52,594 nt of DNA from Candidatus Obscuribacterales bacterium. GTDB taxonomy: Bacteria; Cyanobacteriota; Vampirovibrionia; Obscuribacterales; Obscuribacteraceae. The notes beneath the pieces are model-generated. The model was not told the DNA's origin. It made no database searches and worked only from the letters and a program-made list of their open reading frames with translations. Shown piece by piece: positions 15,700 through 24,358 of this stretch (within the stretch, counting starts at the first letter, position 1; each line of letters begins with the position of its first letter). Position numbers and translations under genes: made by a program. The stretch lies in contig JAGVKG010000068.1 in NCBI GenBank assembly GCA_020050685.1, positions 1-52,594 of the forward strand, read 5' to 3'.

Positions 15700-16230
15700 T
15701 TACCGCTGACTCGGAACGTCGTTGCTCATATTGGTCCAAATAGTTTGCACGCGCCGCCAGAGATGTTGAATTCCATCACCAGCATCATCTTGACCGCCAC
15801 CATAATTGTTCATGCGCTTGCGCTCAGCCAATACTTGGTGAATCATATTCTCCAACTGTCGTTGTTGCGTTTCATTCAGTATTTGTCGCTTGCGTAAATA
15901 ATTAGCACAAGCCTGCGCACGCAATTGCTCTTGCTTGCGAGCAATTGATTGTTGTAGTGCCATCACTTCCAAAGGATCAGGTCTGGATTCGCTAAGCTCT
16001 TGTTGCAATTTGCGTTGTTCATCAACAATGATTGGCTGCAACTGCATGTAATCTTTATTCCACTGCGATTCAAGATTGTGAATTTGACCTTGCTGATCGG
16101 CATTCAAATTCAGCTTTCCCCAATCAATTGAACAGCGTGCACCACCCTGCGCAAAGCCAGGATGAGCAGTTGCTATGGTAAAAGCAACGGCAAATACAAA
16201 TTGCGCAAGAGTGACTCTAATTCCCTTCAT
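15700..16230 (-). CDS. Spy/CpxP-like periplasmic protein
   Basis: 176 aa. Signal peptide MKGIRVTLAQFVFAVAFTIA with a cut site after PGFAQ, then an all-helical mature part rich in Gln/Glu/Arg. LNADQQGQIHNLESQW and ILNETQQRQLENM match the LTxxQ-type motif of the Spy/CpxP/heavy-metal-resistance family, which senses or chaperones misfolded envelope proteins or metals. Its start overlaps the anti-sigma gene by 14 bases, so it is the third gene of the sigma operon. It may be an effector or a periplasmic input to the anti-sigma factor. Confidence 0.82.
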   Translation of the reverse strand: MKGIRVTLAQFVFAVAFTIATAHPGFAQGGARCSIDWGKLNLNADQQGQIHNLESQWNKDYMQLQPIIVDEQRKLQQELSESRPDPLEVMALQQSIARKQEQLRAQACANYLRKRQILNETQQRQLENMIHQVLAERKRMNNYGGGQDDAGDGIQHLWRRVQTIWTNMSNDVPSQR

Positions 16231-17125
16231 ATACCATTAATTCCGCCTGATCCGCTGGTTGCACTAACGCTTGTTCGAGTAAATAAGCTTCTGCCGATAT
16301 TGGCCGTACTTCTGGTCTGTGTGGACCAAAAAGCATCGATCCAAGCAAGACTACTACCGCAAAGGACGCCACTGCGGCAAGGATTCTTGGATGGAGCTGA
16401 ATAACTTTGGCTGCCACGTTTGTTTTCGCTGGCTTGGCTTTGCTTGCAAATGGGACAACTTGCAGCTTAAGCTTAATTTCCGGCCAAAGATCAAAGTCAT
16501 CAGCAATATCTGGTGTGTATGAACTGCGGATTAAATCCCCAAGTGAGAATAACGACTCGAACGTTTGCCTGCAACCTGCACAATCAAGCAAATGTTCCAC
16601 AATCGCCCGATGTCTCAAGACTGCCACTTCTTGATCCAAAAAGGCCGATAGTTCGCCCTGAATTAGAGCGCAATCTTCATTGAGGCGTGATTTAATTGCG
16701 GGCCAAAGATCAACCTTCGTTTTTTCGGGAAGCTTGAGTCCGTTGGCTAAAAGTAAATGTGTTTTGGAAAGCAGCGAGAATTTTTGCGCGCAGGCACTGC
16801 AATTAGCAAGGTGCGTGTCGATGCCTTCCTTGGCTGGCTCAGCTAATTCATCGTCGATATAAGCGGATAAATCTTCTGAGATTACTTCACAAGTTGAGGG
16901 CAATTTGTCGGAAATGGCTTGCCAGATGTCCGGTATGTCATCGGCTTCCACCGATTTGGCAAACATTCTGCTGACATCCATGAGGCTCTCATGTTCAGCC
17001 TGGCAGTCACGACAGGATTTCAAGTGGGCGGCGACTTGCTCAGCCACGTCAGGCTGAAGCTCACCGTCAATATATGACGATAGTTCTTGCCGATAATTTT
17101 CGCATGGCAGAGACATTGGCTTCAA
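16217..17125 (-). CDS. anti-sigma factor with three zinc-finger (zf-HC2) domains
   Basis: 302 aa. Three complete ZAS-type modules, each Cys-x25-His-x3-Cys-x2-Cys: C8/H34/C38/C41, C79/H105/C109/C112 and C152/H178/C182/C185, spaced 71-73 residues apart. One membrane helix at about 248-266 (ILAAVASFAVVVLLGSMLFG) leaves only a short ~35-residue outer tail. The family binds an ECF sigma factor in the cytoplasm and releases it on an envelope or redox signal. One such module is usual. The start overlaps the sigma gene stop by 4 bases. Confidence 0.92.
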   Translation of the reverse strand: MKPMSLPCENYRQELSSYIDGELQPDVAEQVAAHLKSCRDCQAEHESLMDVSRMFAKSVEADDIPDIWQAISDKLPSTCEVISEDLSAYIDDELAEPAKEGIDTHLANCSACAQKFSLLSKTHLLLANGLKLPEKTKVDLWPAIKSRLNEDCALIQGELSAFLDQEVAVLRHRAIVEHLLDCAGCRQTFESLFSLGDLIRSSYTPDIADDFDLWPEIKLKLQVVPFASKAKPAKTNVAAKVIQLHPRILAAVASFAVVVLLGSMLFGPHRPEVRPISAEAYLLEQALVQPADQAELMVYEGN

Positions 17126-17742
17126 ACCTCGCTCATTGAGCTAGCAGTTCCCAGATAAGGCTTAAGCAGTTCTTGCAATTTTGACCGAGCACGGGCAATT
17201 CTGGACTTTACGGTTCCCATTTCTGTCTTGGTGAGGATAGCAATCTCCTCGTAGCTTAGGCCTTCCACCTCTCGTAAGACGATGTCCGTGCGAAACTGTT
17301 CCGGGAGTTTTACCATTGCTTGTCGAATGGCATCCGAAACCTCTCTTCTAAGAATGGTTTCATCCGGAGAAGGGGCAGAATCGGCAATATCGCGAGTTGG
17401 ACCTTCGTCCCCTTCGTCGCTGGAAAGTGCCTCATCCATGGAAATTGTCGGCAAGCGGCGTGGGCGTTTGCGCAATTCGTCGTAAAAAAGATTGGTGACA
17501 ATCTGGGCCAGCCAGGAGCGGAAAGACGATGGATTACGCAGGTTGCCGACCGAGCGCCAAACCCGAATAAACACCTCTTGAGCCAGGTCCGATGTATCGG
17601 TCCAATCCGGCGCTAGCTGATAAAGCAAGGTATAAACAGTGCGCTGGTGACGCTTGACCAATTCCTCAAAGGCCAACGGCTCTCGCCTTTGGCAGGCAAG
17701 TATTAAATCCCGGTCGCTCTTTTGATTGTGTTGTGTAGCCAT
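17122..17742 (-). CDS. ECF RNA polymerase sigma factor (RpoE-like)
   Basis: 206 aa from the ATG at 17740-17742, which has AGGAAA about 6 bases upstream; the frame extends to a TTG at 17790, which I think is not used. Region 2 is clear (LAFEELVKRHQRTVYTLLYQ, DLAQEVFIRVWRS, FRSWLAQIVTNLFYDELRKR). So is region 4 (LPEQFRTDIVLREVEGLSYEEIA, then MGTVKSRIARARSKL). The linker is acidic (SSDEGDEG). Such sigma factors direct a small stress regulon, usually including their own operon. It is co-directional and overlapping with its anti-sigma. Confidence 0.95.
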   Translation of the reverse strand: MATQHNQKSDRDLILACQRREPLAFEELVKRHQRTVYTLLYQLAPDWTDTSDLAQEVFIRVWRSVGNLRNPSSFRSWLAQIVTNLFYDELRKRPRRLPTISMDEALSSDEGDEGPTRDIADSAPSPDETILRREVSDAIRQAMVKLPEQFRTDIVLREVEGLSYEEIAILTKTEMGTVKSRIARARSKLQELLKPYLGTASSMSEV

Positions 17743-17837
17743 GTGATGTTTCCTGGAATCATTATCCAACATTGTAGAATTCAAGGACAACAGGTTGCCA
17801 GATTGAACTCGGCTTTTGTTGAATTAGGTGTTGAATT

Positions 17838-19211
17838 ATGAACCAGGCTAAACCCCTCTGGCTTTCCGAATCGAATTTGGCGCTGGCAGCCGACCTCTAT
17901 CAGTTGACAATGATGGCGGGTTATCGCCAAGTCTGCCCGGAACGCCAAGCCACTTTTGAATTATTTGTCCGGCGCCTGCCGCCCGGGCGTGCTTGCTTAA
18001 TTGCCTGCGGGCTTGAGCAAGTGGTTCATTATTTGCAGAATTTGCATTTTGAAGCGGAGCAGATTGATTTTTTGCGTGGCCTGCCAACATTTGCTCAAGC
18101 AAAGGAAGAATTTTGGCAGTATCTGCAATCGTTTACTTTTATGGGTGAGCTGTGGGCTATCCCGGAAGGAACGCCAATTTTTGCCAATCAGCCAATTTTG
18201 CGTGTCCGTGGTTCCATTACAGAAACTCAATTGATCGAGTCTTATTTATTGTCCGTTATCAATGCTCAAACAATTGTGGCCAGCAAGGCGGCGAAAGTTG
18301 TTCAGGCTGCCTGTGGCAAGCCGGTTTTTGAATTTGGTTTGCGGCGAGCGCATGGTCCGCAAGCGGCAATTGCTGCTGCGCGTGCTGCTTACATTGCCGG
18401 ATTTGCTGGCACATCTAATGTAGTTGCTAGTGAGCTTTTGCAAATTCCGGTCGTGGGCACGATGGCCCATTCATGGGTGATGTCTTTTACCTCCGAGGAA
18501 GTCGCCTTGAAGCGCTTTCGTCAAATTTATCCGCAAGCGGCTTTGCTGATTGATACATATGACACCACAGGTGGTGCCAAGCTTGCTTGCCAAACCGGCC
18601 CGCACTTGAGCTCGGTGCGCATAGATTCTGGTGATCTTTTAGCGCAATCAAAATCTGTGCGAGCGATTTTGGACGCAAATGATCAGGGCAAAACAACCAT
18701 TCAAGTATCTGGCGATCTGAATGAGGAAATTATTGCTGGGCTCGAGCGGGATTCTGCCCCAATTGATATTTATGCCCTGGGCACGGAACTTGTTGTTTCA
18801 CGTGATGCGCCTTCGCTCAGTCTGGTTTACAAGCTTGTTGCCGTAAAAGATGGGGCAGATGGCTGGATGGGCGTGGCCAAGGCATCTGAAGGTAAGCAGA
18901 CTCTTGCCTGCGCCAAACAAATTTATAGACAAATTGCTTCTGACGGTAGTTACAGTAAGGATATTGTCGCTGTGGATAATGAAGAGATGGCCGGTCAGGC
19001 ACTCTTACAAAAGATCATGGAGGGCGGCAAGCTTGTCGGGGAATTGCCCGGGCTTGATCAGATTCGCGCCTATTGTGCCTCTGCAAAGAGGGCGCTTGGC
19101 TCTGATTATTTTCAGATTATCCAAAATGATCAAGTCGACTCAAAGCCGCCCCAATACACCATTGAGCTTAGCCGCAAACTAGCCGACGCTCAAAAGATTT
19201 TTGTTCATTGA
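17838..19211 (+). CDS. pncB: nicotinate phosphoribosyltransferase
   Basis: Salvages nicotinate to nicotinate mononucleotide for NAD synthesis, coupled to ATP hydrolysis. 457 aa. Motifs: ADLYQLTMMAGY at the N-terminus, ELFVRRLPPGR, FGLRRAHGPQAA, SNVVASELL, GTMAHSWVMSF (containing the phosphorylated His of the family), LIDTYDTTGG and VRIDSGDL (phosphoribosyl-binding loop). Start ATG at 17838. It is divergent from the sigma operon, and no partner NAD genes are adjacent. Confidence 0.95.
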   Translation: MNQAKPLWLSESNLALAADLYQLTMMAGYRQVCPERQATFELFVRRLPPGRACLIACGLEQVVHYLQNLHFEAEQIDFLRGLPTFAQAKEEFWQYLQSFTFMGELWAIPEGTPIFANQPILRVRGSITETQLIESYLLSVINAQTIVASKAAKVVQAACGKPVFEFGLRRAHGPQAAIAAARAAYIAGFAGTSNVVASELLQIPVVGTMAHSWVMSFTSEEVALKRFRQIYPQAALLIDTYDTTGGAKLACQTGPHLSSVRIDSGDLLAQSKSVRAILDANDQGKTTIQVSGDLNEEIIAGLERDSAPIDIYALGTELVVSRDAPSLSLVYKLVAVKDGADGWMGVAKASEGKQTLACAKQIYRQIASDGSYSKDIVAVDNEEMAGQALLQKIMEGGKLVGELPGLDQIRAYCASAKRALGSDYFQIIQNDQVDSKPPQYTIELSRKLADAQKIFVH

Positions 19212-19283
19212 ACCTATTTAATTCGAGTTAAATTCAAGCCTGATAAAAGGTGATAGCATAACCTTGAGAAGTCCTGATTTTTA

Positions 19284-19334
19284 GGCGCTTTTGCTAGTTA
19301 AGCGCCCACTGCGCGATAGCAGCAGTTCGCTGCT
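19284..19334 (+). promoter_or_regulatory. two hairpins in the metK1 leader
   Basis: Hairpin 1 pairs GGCGCTT (19284-19290) with AAGCGCC (19300-19306). Hairpin 2 pairs AGCAG (19321-19325) with CTGCT (19330-19334) around a TTCG tetraloop and ends one base before the AAGGAG Shine-Dalgarno. No match to the SAM-I, SAM-II or SAM-III riboswitch signatures was recognised. Role unknown; it could affect translation initiation. Confidence 0.4.
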
Positions 19335-19349
19335 CAAGGAGAATAGAAA

Positions 19350-20606
19350 TTGTCTAAGCGATACTTATTTACCTCTGAATCGGTAACCGAAGGTCATCCT
19401 GACAAGGTGTGCGACCAGATTTCTGACGCCATTCTTGATGCGATATTAACTGGCGATCCGAAGGCGCGTGTTGCTTGCGAATGCAGTGTGAGCACAGGGC
19501 TCGTTCTCGTATCCGGTGAAATCACCACCAATATTTATGTCGATGTGCCGGAAATTGTTCGCCAAAAGATAGCCGACATCGGTTACGAAGGTGAGCGCAG
19601 TGGCGGCTTCGATGCTCACAGTTGTGCCGTGTTGACGGCAATCAACAAGCAATCGCCAGACATTGCCTCTGGTGTAAGCAAGGCCTTGGAAGCAAGAGGC
19701 CAATCCAAAGACGAAATTGATGAAATTGGTGCAGGCGATCAAGGCATGATGTTTGGTTATGCCTGTAATGAAACACCAGAACTTATGCCGATGCCGATTT
19801 CCATTGCGCACCGCATTGCCAGAAGATTGGCTGAAGTGCGTAAGTCCGGAGCGCTCAAATATTTGCGTCCAGACGGCAAGTCGCAAGTGACAATTGAATA
19901 CGAAGAGGAAAAGCCGGTTCGCGTTGATTCAATTGTTATTTCTACTCAACACGATCCGGAAATTGCTGGCATCACCGATAACGATAAGCTGCAAGCAAAA
20001 ATTGCTGAAGATTTGAAAGCCTATGTAATTATGCCGGTCTTCCAAGATATTGCCGTTAAGCCGGATGACACGACTCGCTATTTGATCAATCCATCTGGAC
20101 GCTTCGTCGTCGGTGGACCGCAAGGCGATTGTGGTTTGACCGGACGCAAGATCATTGTCGACACCTATGGTGGTTATGCCCGTCATGGTGGCGGAGCATT
20201 TTCTGGTAAGGATCCAACCAAGGTTGATCGTTCTGCTGCATACGCGGCTCGCCACATGGCAAAAAATATTGTTGCCGCTGGTTTGGCTGAGCGTTGCGAA
20301 GTACAAATTGCCTATGCAATTGGTGTGGCTCGCCCAGTATCTGTGCATGTGACGACATTCGGCACTGGCAAACTTACCGATGACGAAATAACTGAGATCG
20401 CCAAGAAGATATTTGACTTGCGTCCAGCAGCAATCATCAAGAACTTTGATCTTTGCAATTTGCCAAAAGCCAGAAAGGGCAAGTTCTATCAGGAAGTCGC
20501 CGCTTATGGACATTTCGGTCGCAACGATCTCGATTTGCCATGGGAAAAGCTGGACCGCGTTGATGAGCTGAAGCAATCACTTTCAAAAGTTGCTCACGCT
20601 AAATAG
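19350..20606 (+). CDS. metK: S-adenosylmethionine synthetase (first copy)
   Basis: Makes SAM from methionine and ATP. 418 aa. Starts with TTG at 19350 after AAGGAG. Signature blocks: [33 protein letters not shown] (hexapeptide motif), [19 protein letters not shown] (P-loop-like phosphate-binding motif) and a C-terminal YGHFGR. Complete and apparently functional. It stands alone with its own leader, so it is the likely housekeeping enzyme. A second, clearly homologous copy is at 28569. Confidence 0.97.
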   Translation: MSKRYLFTSESVTEGHPDKVCDQISDAILDAILTGDPKARVACECSVSTGLVLVSGEITTNIYVDVPEIVRQKIADIGYEGERSGGFDAHSCAVLTAINKQSPDIASGVSKALEARGQSKDEIDEIGAGDQGMMFGYACNETPELMPMPISIAHRIARRLAEVRKSGALKYLRPDGKSQVTIEYEEEKPVRVDSIVISTQHDPEIAGITDNDKLQAKIAEDLKAYVIMPVFQDIAVKPDDTTRYLINPSGRFVVGGPQGDCGLTGRKIIVDTYGGYARHGGGAFSGKDPTKVDRSAAYAARHMAKNIVAAGLAERCEVQIAYAIGVARPVSVHVTTFGTGKLTDDEITEIAKKIFDLRPAAIIKNFDLCNLPKARKGKFYQEVAAYGHFGRNDLDLPWEKLDRVDELKQSLSKVAHAK

Positions 20607-20646
20607 CCTTTCGGTTTAGCCAGAAAGACTTTGCCAGAAGCTAAGT

Positions 20647-20668
20647 GCAACCATCCCGAAGGGGTTGC
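20647..20668 (+). terminator. possible metK1 terminator hairpin
   Basis: GCAAC at 20647-20651 and GTTGC at 20664-20668 enclose CCC-GAA-GGG, giving a bulged 8-bp stem 40 bp after metK1. There is no T-run, so the call is tentative. Confidence 0.35.
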
Positions 20669-20744
20669 GAAGTGGTGCGTGGACGAATCACAAAGCGACT
20701 CTGTGAATAGTCTATTGGGCCGAAGCGTTTCTGATTGAAACGGC

Positions 20745-20750
20745 TATAAT
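20745..20750 (+). promoter_or_regulatory. consensus -10 box abutting the FHA-cyclase start
   Basis: A perfect TATAAT directly precedes the ATG at 20751. If it is a real -10, transcription would start about 20757 and the ATG at 20760 (fourth codon of the long frame) would be within three bases of the 5' end, i.e. a leaderless message. No matching -35 is seen at 16-18 bp. Confidence 0.45.
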
Positions 20751-21722
20751 ATGAGCCGTATGAAAACTGGGCAGATAACCGTTTATCCAAATTCCGATCA
20801 AGCCTTCTCCTTTCAGTTTGAAGCAGGTTCGGTCGTGCGCATCGGACGCAAACCCGCAGATGTGGGTGAAACGAAACTGGTTATTCCTGTGCCGGAAGTT
20901 TCCAGTCAGCATGCGGAAATCCAATTTTCTCCGCGCGGTTGGATCATTCGTGATACCGGTTCGACCAATGGAACATTTTTGAATGGAGAAAGGCTGACCG
21001 CTGGACGAGAGTATATCCTGCAAAGTGGTGATCAGGTTGCCATCGCGCAGATTCCTTTGGCAATTGAGTTGCCGGATACAGAAGCTCAAGCGAGCTCGGG
21101 TCATCATTTGGCAGAGACGACTCGCCTGCGCATTCAAATTATTCAGGCAACAATTTTGGTCGGCGATCTGCGGGGCTTTACAAGCTTGATGGAAGAATAT
21201 GCCGAAGAGCCGCAGGTGGTGATGCAAGCTGCTCAGCAAGTGTTTCAATTCTTGCGTGGTGAGATTCGTTCCAATGCCGGACAAATTGAAAAAATATCTG
21301 GCGATGCGATATTGGCATATTGGACTAGTGATCACAGCAAAGTGGCGGAGAATGCTTATAAGGCTTGTCAGACTGCCTTGCAATTACGCTCCATGGTACG
21401 CACGCTAGCGCGCAATAAAGATTACTGGCCGTTTGAGAAGCATCCCTTGTTTTTCGATATAGCTTTAGCAACAGGGCCTGTAGCGGCAGGCACTTTGATT
21501 TATGATGAAGGCAATTCGGCGTTGCTTGGTGACACCGCTAATGTCGCATTTCGCATTGAGCAATTGATTGATGACGAGCATCCCGGTGACATCGTGGTCG
21601 ATGGCACCACTTATGAATTTGTGCGGCAGTCCTTTGCTTGTGAAAACCTTGGTGACTTTACAATCAGAAATCGCCAACGTCCTGTCACCGTGTATCGGCT
21701 GAAGGATTATTTGAGGTCTTAG
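20751..21722 (+). CDS. FHA domain - class III adenylate/guanylate cyclase
   Basis: 323 aa (320 if the ATG at 20760 is used). The FHA phosphopeptide-binding domain covers residues 22-105, with the usual IGRK, SSQHAEI and GSTNGTFLNG motifs. A class III cyclase domain follows from about residue 126: VGDLRGFTSLME with metal-binding Asp139, ISGDAILAYW with the second Asp, and LLGDTANVAFRIEQL. No membrane segment, so it is cytosolic. It probably makes cAMP in response to a phosphorylated partner; specificity for ATP versus GTP is not assigned. The stop is two bases from the GH3 gene start. Confidence 0.9.
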   Translation: MSRMKTGQITVYPNSDQAFSFQFEAGSVVRIGRKPADVGETKLVIPVPEVSSQHAEIQFSPRGWIIRDTGSTNGTFLNGERLTAGREYILQSGDQVAIAQIPLAIELPDTEAQASSGHHLAETTRLRIQIIQATILVGDLRGFTSLMEEYAEEPQVVMQAAQQVFQFLRGEIRSNAGQIEKISGDAILAYWTSDHSKVAENAYKACQTALQLRSMVRTLARNKDYWPFEKHPLFFDIALATGPVAAGTLIYDEGNSALLGDTANVAFRIEQLIDDEHPGDIVVDGTTYEFVRQSFACENLGDFTIRNRQRPVTVYRLKDYLRS

Positions 21723-21723
21723 G

Positions 21724-23328
21724 GTGGGCAGAGCGGTCGATTTAGAAAGAGCAGTTGGGCGGCTGATTGTCGGACGAGTGGCTGGCACGGCTCTGGATAA
21801 TGATACGGGCAAACTTTTGCAATCTGGTGTCGTCGGCGGCGTCTGTTTATTTAAGAACAACGTTTCAGATTTAGAAGGTCTGGTGCGTTTGATTTTTGAC
21901 ATTCGCCAAGCCATTGGTGCCAGTGAGACGGAGCCTCATATTTCCGCAGATCAAGAAGGTGGGCCAGTACAACGATTTGATCATGTTATTTCGCCGCTGC
22001 CTTCATTAATGGCGCTTGCGGCGACAGGAGATCCCGAGCATGTAATTGCCACCACAAAAGTAAGTGTGGAGCAATTGAAACTTGCTGGCTTGAGTTGTGT
22101 CTTGTCACCAAATCTGGATGTATTTCAAACTCCGATCAACCCGGTGGTGGCAACCAGATCCTTTGGTGATGATCCCGAGCAAGTAGCTGAACTGGGTGCG
22201 CTTGTTCTTAAGACAATTACCGAGAGTGGCTTGCTGGCGATGGGCAAGCACTTTCCCGGACATGGTGCGACCAAGGAAGATTCTCACGTCGGATTTGCTA
22301 CTGATCATTCCAGTGCTGAGTCGCTTTGGGCCAAAAATATTGCCCCATTTAAACAGTGTCTGGATCTTTTGCCGGCCATTCTAGTCGGTCATATGTGGAT
22401 CAAGGCAGTCGACAGTGAACAAATTCCTGCCAGTCTTTCTCCTAAAGTGATCACTGGTATTCTTCGCCAATATTTGAAGTTCGATCGCTTAATCGTCTGT
22501 GATGATTTGCTGATGAAAGCAATAACCGATCAATATGGTTTGGCCGAAGCGGCAGTTCTTTCTGTGGAAGCCGGTGCCGATCAAGTGTTGCCCTGTGGCA
22601 CGGTGGAAGAAATGATTTCAGTGCATAAGGCTTTGCTGGAGGCTGTTAAGTCGGGACGCATTTCAGAGTCGCGATTGGAATCAGCGCTTGCGCGCATTGA
22701 TGTTGCCTTCGCTAAAAGAAAACCGGCTTTGTATGCAACTAAAGAAAATGAAATAGCCTCAGTCGTTCGTCAATTGGCAGACTCAACTAACAATGGACGC
22801 AGAACAAGCTTGCAAGCATCTCTTGCTGCTATCGCATCTTTGCGCGGTGGCATAACGGAAGATTTTTCTGGCAAATGGGTTGTGGTGGCACCAGATCATC
22901 CGCGCTACAAACTAGATTTGGCGCAGATGCTCAGAGGCGGCTGTGGCTCTGCATGTGCGCCGAAAGATCTAGTTGTTAATGAGATTCGCTATCCACTCAA
23001 TCCTACGGCTAGTGAATGTAAGTCGATTCGGAAATCTTGTAACGAGCTCGGCCGTGATACCAACATTATCTATTTGACTTTCCGTACTCTTATAAACAAA
23101 GGACAGCGCCAACTTGGCGAAATGCTACATCGTACCGGTAACAAACATATTCATGTCGCCTGCGATGTACCCCACGATACTATCTTGTTGCCGGAGTGGG
23201 AAAATTGCCTGTGCACTTTCGATCCATCCGATCTCGCCATGGAAGCATTAGCTAGCCTACTCGTGGAAGGAAAAGCCCCTCAAGGAAACTGCCCCGTCAA
23301 ACTTGAGATGCACCGAGCCCACGTATAA
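21724..23328 (+). CDS. glycoside hydrolase family 3 (NagZ-like)
   Basis: 534 aa, starting with GTG at 21724 after TTGAGG. The catalytic TIM-barrel (about residues 10-330) has the GH3/NagZ signature KHFPGHGATKEDSH, whose His-Asp dyad belongs to the beta-N-acetylglucosaminidase branch, and ISADQEGGPVQRF. The probable nucleophile is Asp in IVCDDLLMKAI. The C-terminal ~200 residues form an additional alpha/beta domain absent from short NagZ. No signal peptide is visible, consistent with cytosolic recycling of cell-wall muropeptides. Probably co-transcribed with the upstream cyclase. Confidence 0.88.
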   Translation: MGRAVDLERAVGRLIVGRVAGTALDNDTGKLLQSGVVGGVCLFKNNVSDLEGLVRLIFDIRQAIGASETEPHISADQEGGPVQRFDHVISPLPSLMALAATGDPEHVIATTKVSVEQLKLAGLSCVLSPNLDVFQTPINPVVATRSFGDDPEQVAELGALVLKTITESGLLAMGKHFPGHGATKEDSHVGFATDHSSAESLWAKNIAPFKQCLDLLPAILVGHMWIKAVDSEQIPASLSPKVITGILRQYLKFDRLIVCDDLLMKAITDQYGLAEAAVLSVEAGADQVLPCGTVEEMISVHKALLEAVKSGRISESRLESALARIDVAFAKRKPALYATKENEIASVVRQLADSTNNGRRTSLQASLAAIASLRGGITEDFSGKWVVVAPDHPRYKLDLAQMLRGGCGSACAPKDLVVNEIRYPLNPTASECKSIRKSCNELGRDTNIIYLTFRTLINKGQRQLGEMLHRTGNKHIHVACDVPHDTILLPEWENCLCTFDPSDLAMEALASLLVEGKAPQGNCPVKLEMHRAHV

Positions 23329-23364
23329 CCAGATTGGATAGTACTCCACCGTCAGCACCGAGAT

Positions 23365-23643
23365 TTACGCAGACCGCCGCGCTCCTTTTGCTGTGCGTTT
23401 ATCGGATTTATTTTCAGACTTGGTGGCTTTAATTGCATTCAATTCGATACGTGATGTTAGTGCTTCGATCATTAGCATTCTCGCGAATACTCCAAACGGC
23501 ACTCGAACTTTGTTTGCCTCACTCATCAACATATTCATCATCTCTGGATCAAGGCGGAAGTGAACCGATCCTCTTGAGACTACATTATGAGTGGCATCTT
23601 TACGCGATTCCCTCACGAGTTCTTTAAGCTTATCTTTGTTCAT
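23365..23643 (-). CDS. small RHH-like DNA-binding protein (paralogue of 33226-33453)
   Basis: 92 aa. The core (SRGSVHFRLDPEMMNMLMSEA, then KVRVPFGVFARMLMIEAL) shares pattern S/N-RG-x-V-x-FRLD-x-E-x-M and KVRVP-(F/Y)-GV-(F/Y)-ARMLMI-x-AL with the protein encoded at 33226-33453. A beta strand followed by two helices with basic flanks fits a ribbon-helix-helix or antitoxin-like fold. The C-terminal tail is Lys/Arg/Ser-rich. No toxin partner is next to it; the nearest is BrnTA 114 bp upstream. Function unknown. Confidence 0.7.
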   Translation of the reverse strand: MNKDKLKELVRESRKDATHNVVSRGSVHFRLDPEMMNMLMSEANKVRVPFGVFARMLMIEALTSRIELNAIKATKSENKSDKRTAKGARRSA

Positions 23644-23756
23644 GAAATTTCTTTCTGTTCTCCTTGGAACACTTGTCTATATGAAAAACAATCATCGTGT
23701 CCTCTGAAGAGGTTTCAATATAGTCCACAATTATCTCAAGCTTCATTGAATAGCTG

Positions 23757-23987
23757 TTAAGAACTAGATAGCTGATCCAGCCGTTCCGCGATCCACATCT
23801 TGATCACGGATTGCCGAGTCACGCCTAGTCGTTTAGCTTGAAAATCAAGTTGCTCGATTACCCATGATGGAAAATCGACATTTACTCTTTTTTGTTCGTG
23901 CCCTGGACGACGCGCTTTTGAGACATTCAAATGGGCAGTTACGTCCTGATTGCTATCAAACTTTTTGTCGAACTCTTTAGCCTTCAT
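23757..23987 (-). CDS. brnA: BrnA-like antitoxin (RHH)
   Basis: 76 aa. The C-terminal part (KRVNVDFPSWVIEQLDFQAKRLGVTRQSVIKMWIAERL) is a ribbon-helix-helix domain of the BrnA/CopG type. It overlaps the upstream toxin gene by 11 bases, the toxin-first order of BrnTA. In the family, BrnA sequesters BrnT and represses the shared promoter. Confidence 0.88.
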   Translation of the reverse strand: MKAKEFDKKFDSNQDVTAHLNVSKARRPGHEQKRVNVDFPSWVIEQLDFQAKRLGVTRQSVIKMWIAERLDQLSSS

Positions 23988-24237
23988 ATAATTTGACCTC
24001 TTCTGCCCTGGATCGTCTCACTGAAATTATTCTCGTCTTTCCATTTCTTTCGGTGAAGATTGCTGACCAACATATGTCTGCAAGTTTGGCGATTAGAACG
24101 TATCTTGATTCGTCTTCGGTTCGAGCCGGTATTACCAACCTGTTTGAGTCATCCCATAATTCTTGGGCTTCGGCGAAATCAATTCCATGTTTTTCTTTAT
24201 CGGACAAACTTTTGTCAGTGTCAAATTCGAATTCCAT
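23977..24237 (-). CDS. brnT: BrnT-family toxin
   Basis: 86 aa. Matches BrnT, a small RelE-fold RNase: FEFDTDKSLSDKEKHGIDFAEAQELWDD at the N-terminus and FTERNGKTRIISVRRSRAEEVKLY at the C-terminus, where the basic residues act in the family. Full length. Start ATG at 24235-24237. It has its own promoter-operator just upstream. Confidence 0.92.
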   Translation of the reverse strand: MEFEFDTDKSLSDKEKHGIDFAEAQELWDDSNRLVIPARTEDESRYVLIAKLADICWSAIFTERNGKTRIISVRRSRAEEVKLYEG

Positions 24238-24252
24238 CAGTAATCCAATTTC

Positions 24253-24290
24253 GGTATATTAATTATACCATATTGGTATAGTAAAAGCAA
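24253..24290. promoter_or_regulatory. brnTA promoter-operator
   Basis: On the minus strand: -35 TTGCTT (complement of 24285-24290), exactly 17 bp, -10 TATAAT (complement of 24262-24267). Three 6-bp sites of alternating orientation overlap it with an 11-bp period: GGTATA 24253-24258, TATACC 24264-24269 and GGTATA 24275-24280. They form two overlapping palindromes, suited to cooperative binding by BrnA dimers. Confidence 0.75.
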
Positions 24291-24358
24291 AAATGACTCC
24301 GTCAGGAGTTGTCTGGTTGGATGCCAATCGCCATCCGATCAGTTTGAAGGCTTTCCAG

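Noticed and set aside
21722-21800. tRNA-like start (GGGTGGGCAGAGCGG) near the GH3 gene
   Set aside because: No acceptor or T-arm partner sequence downstream, and it lies inside a clear coding region.
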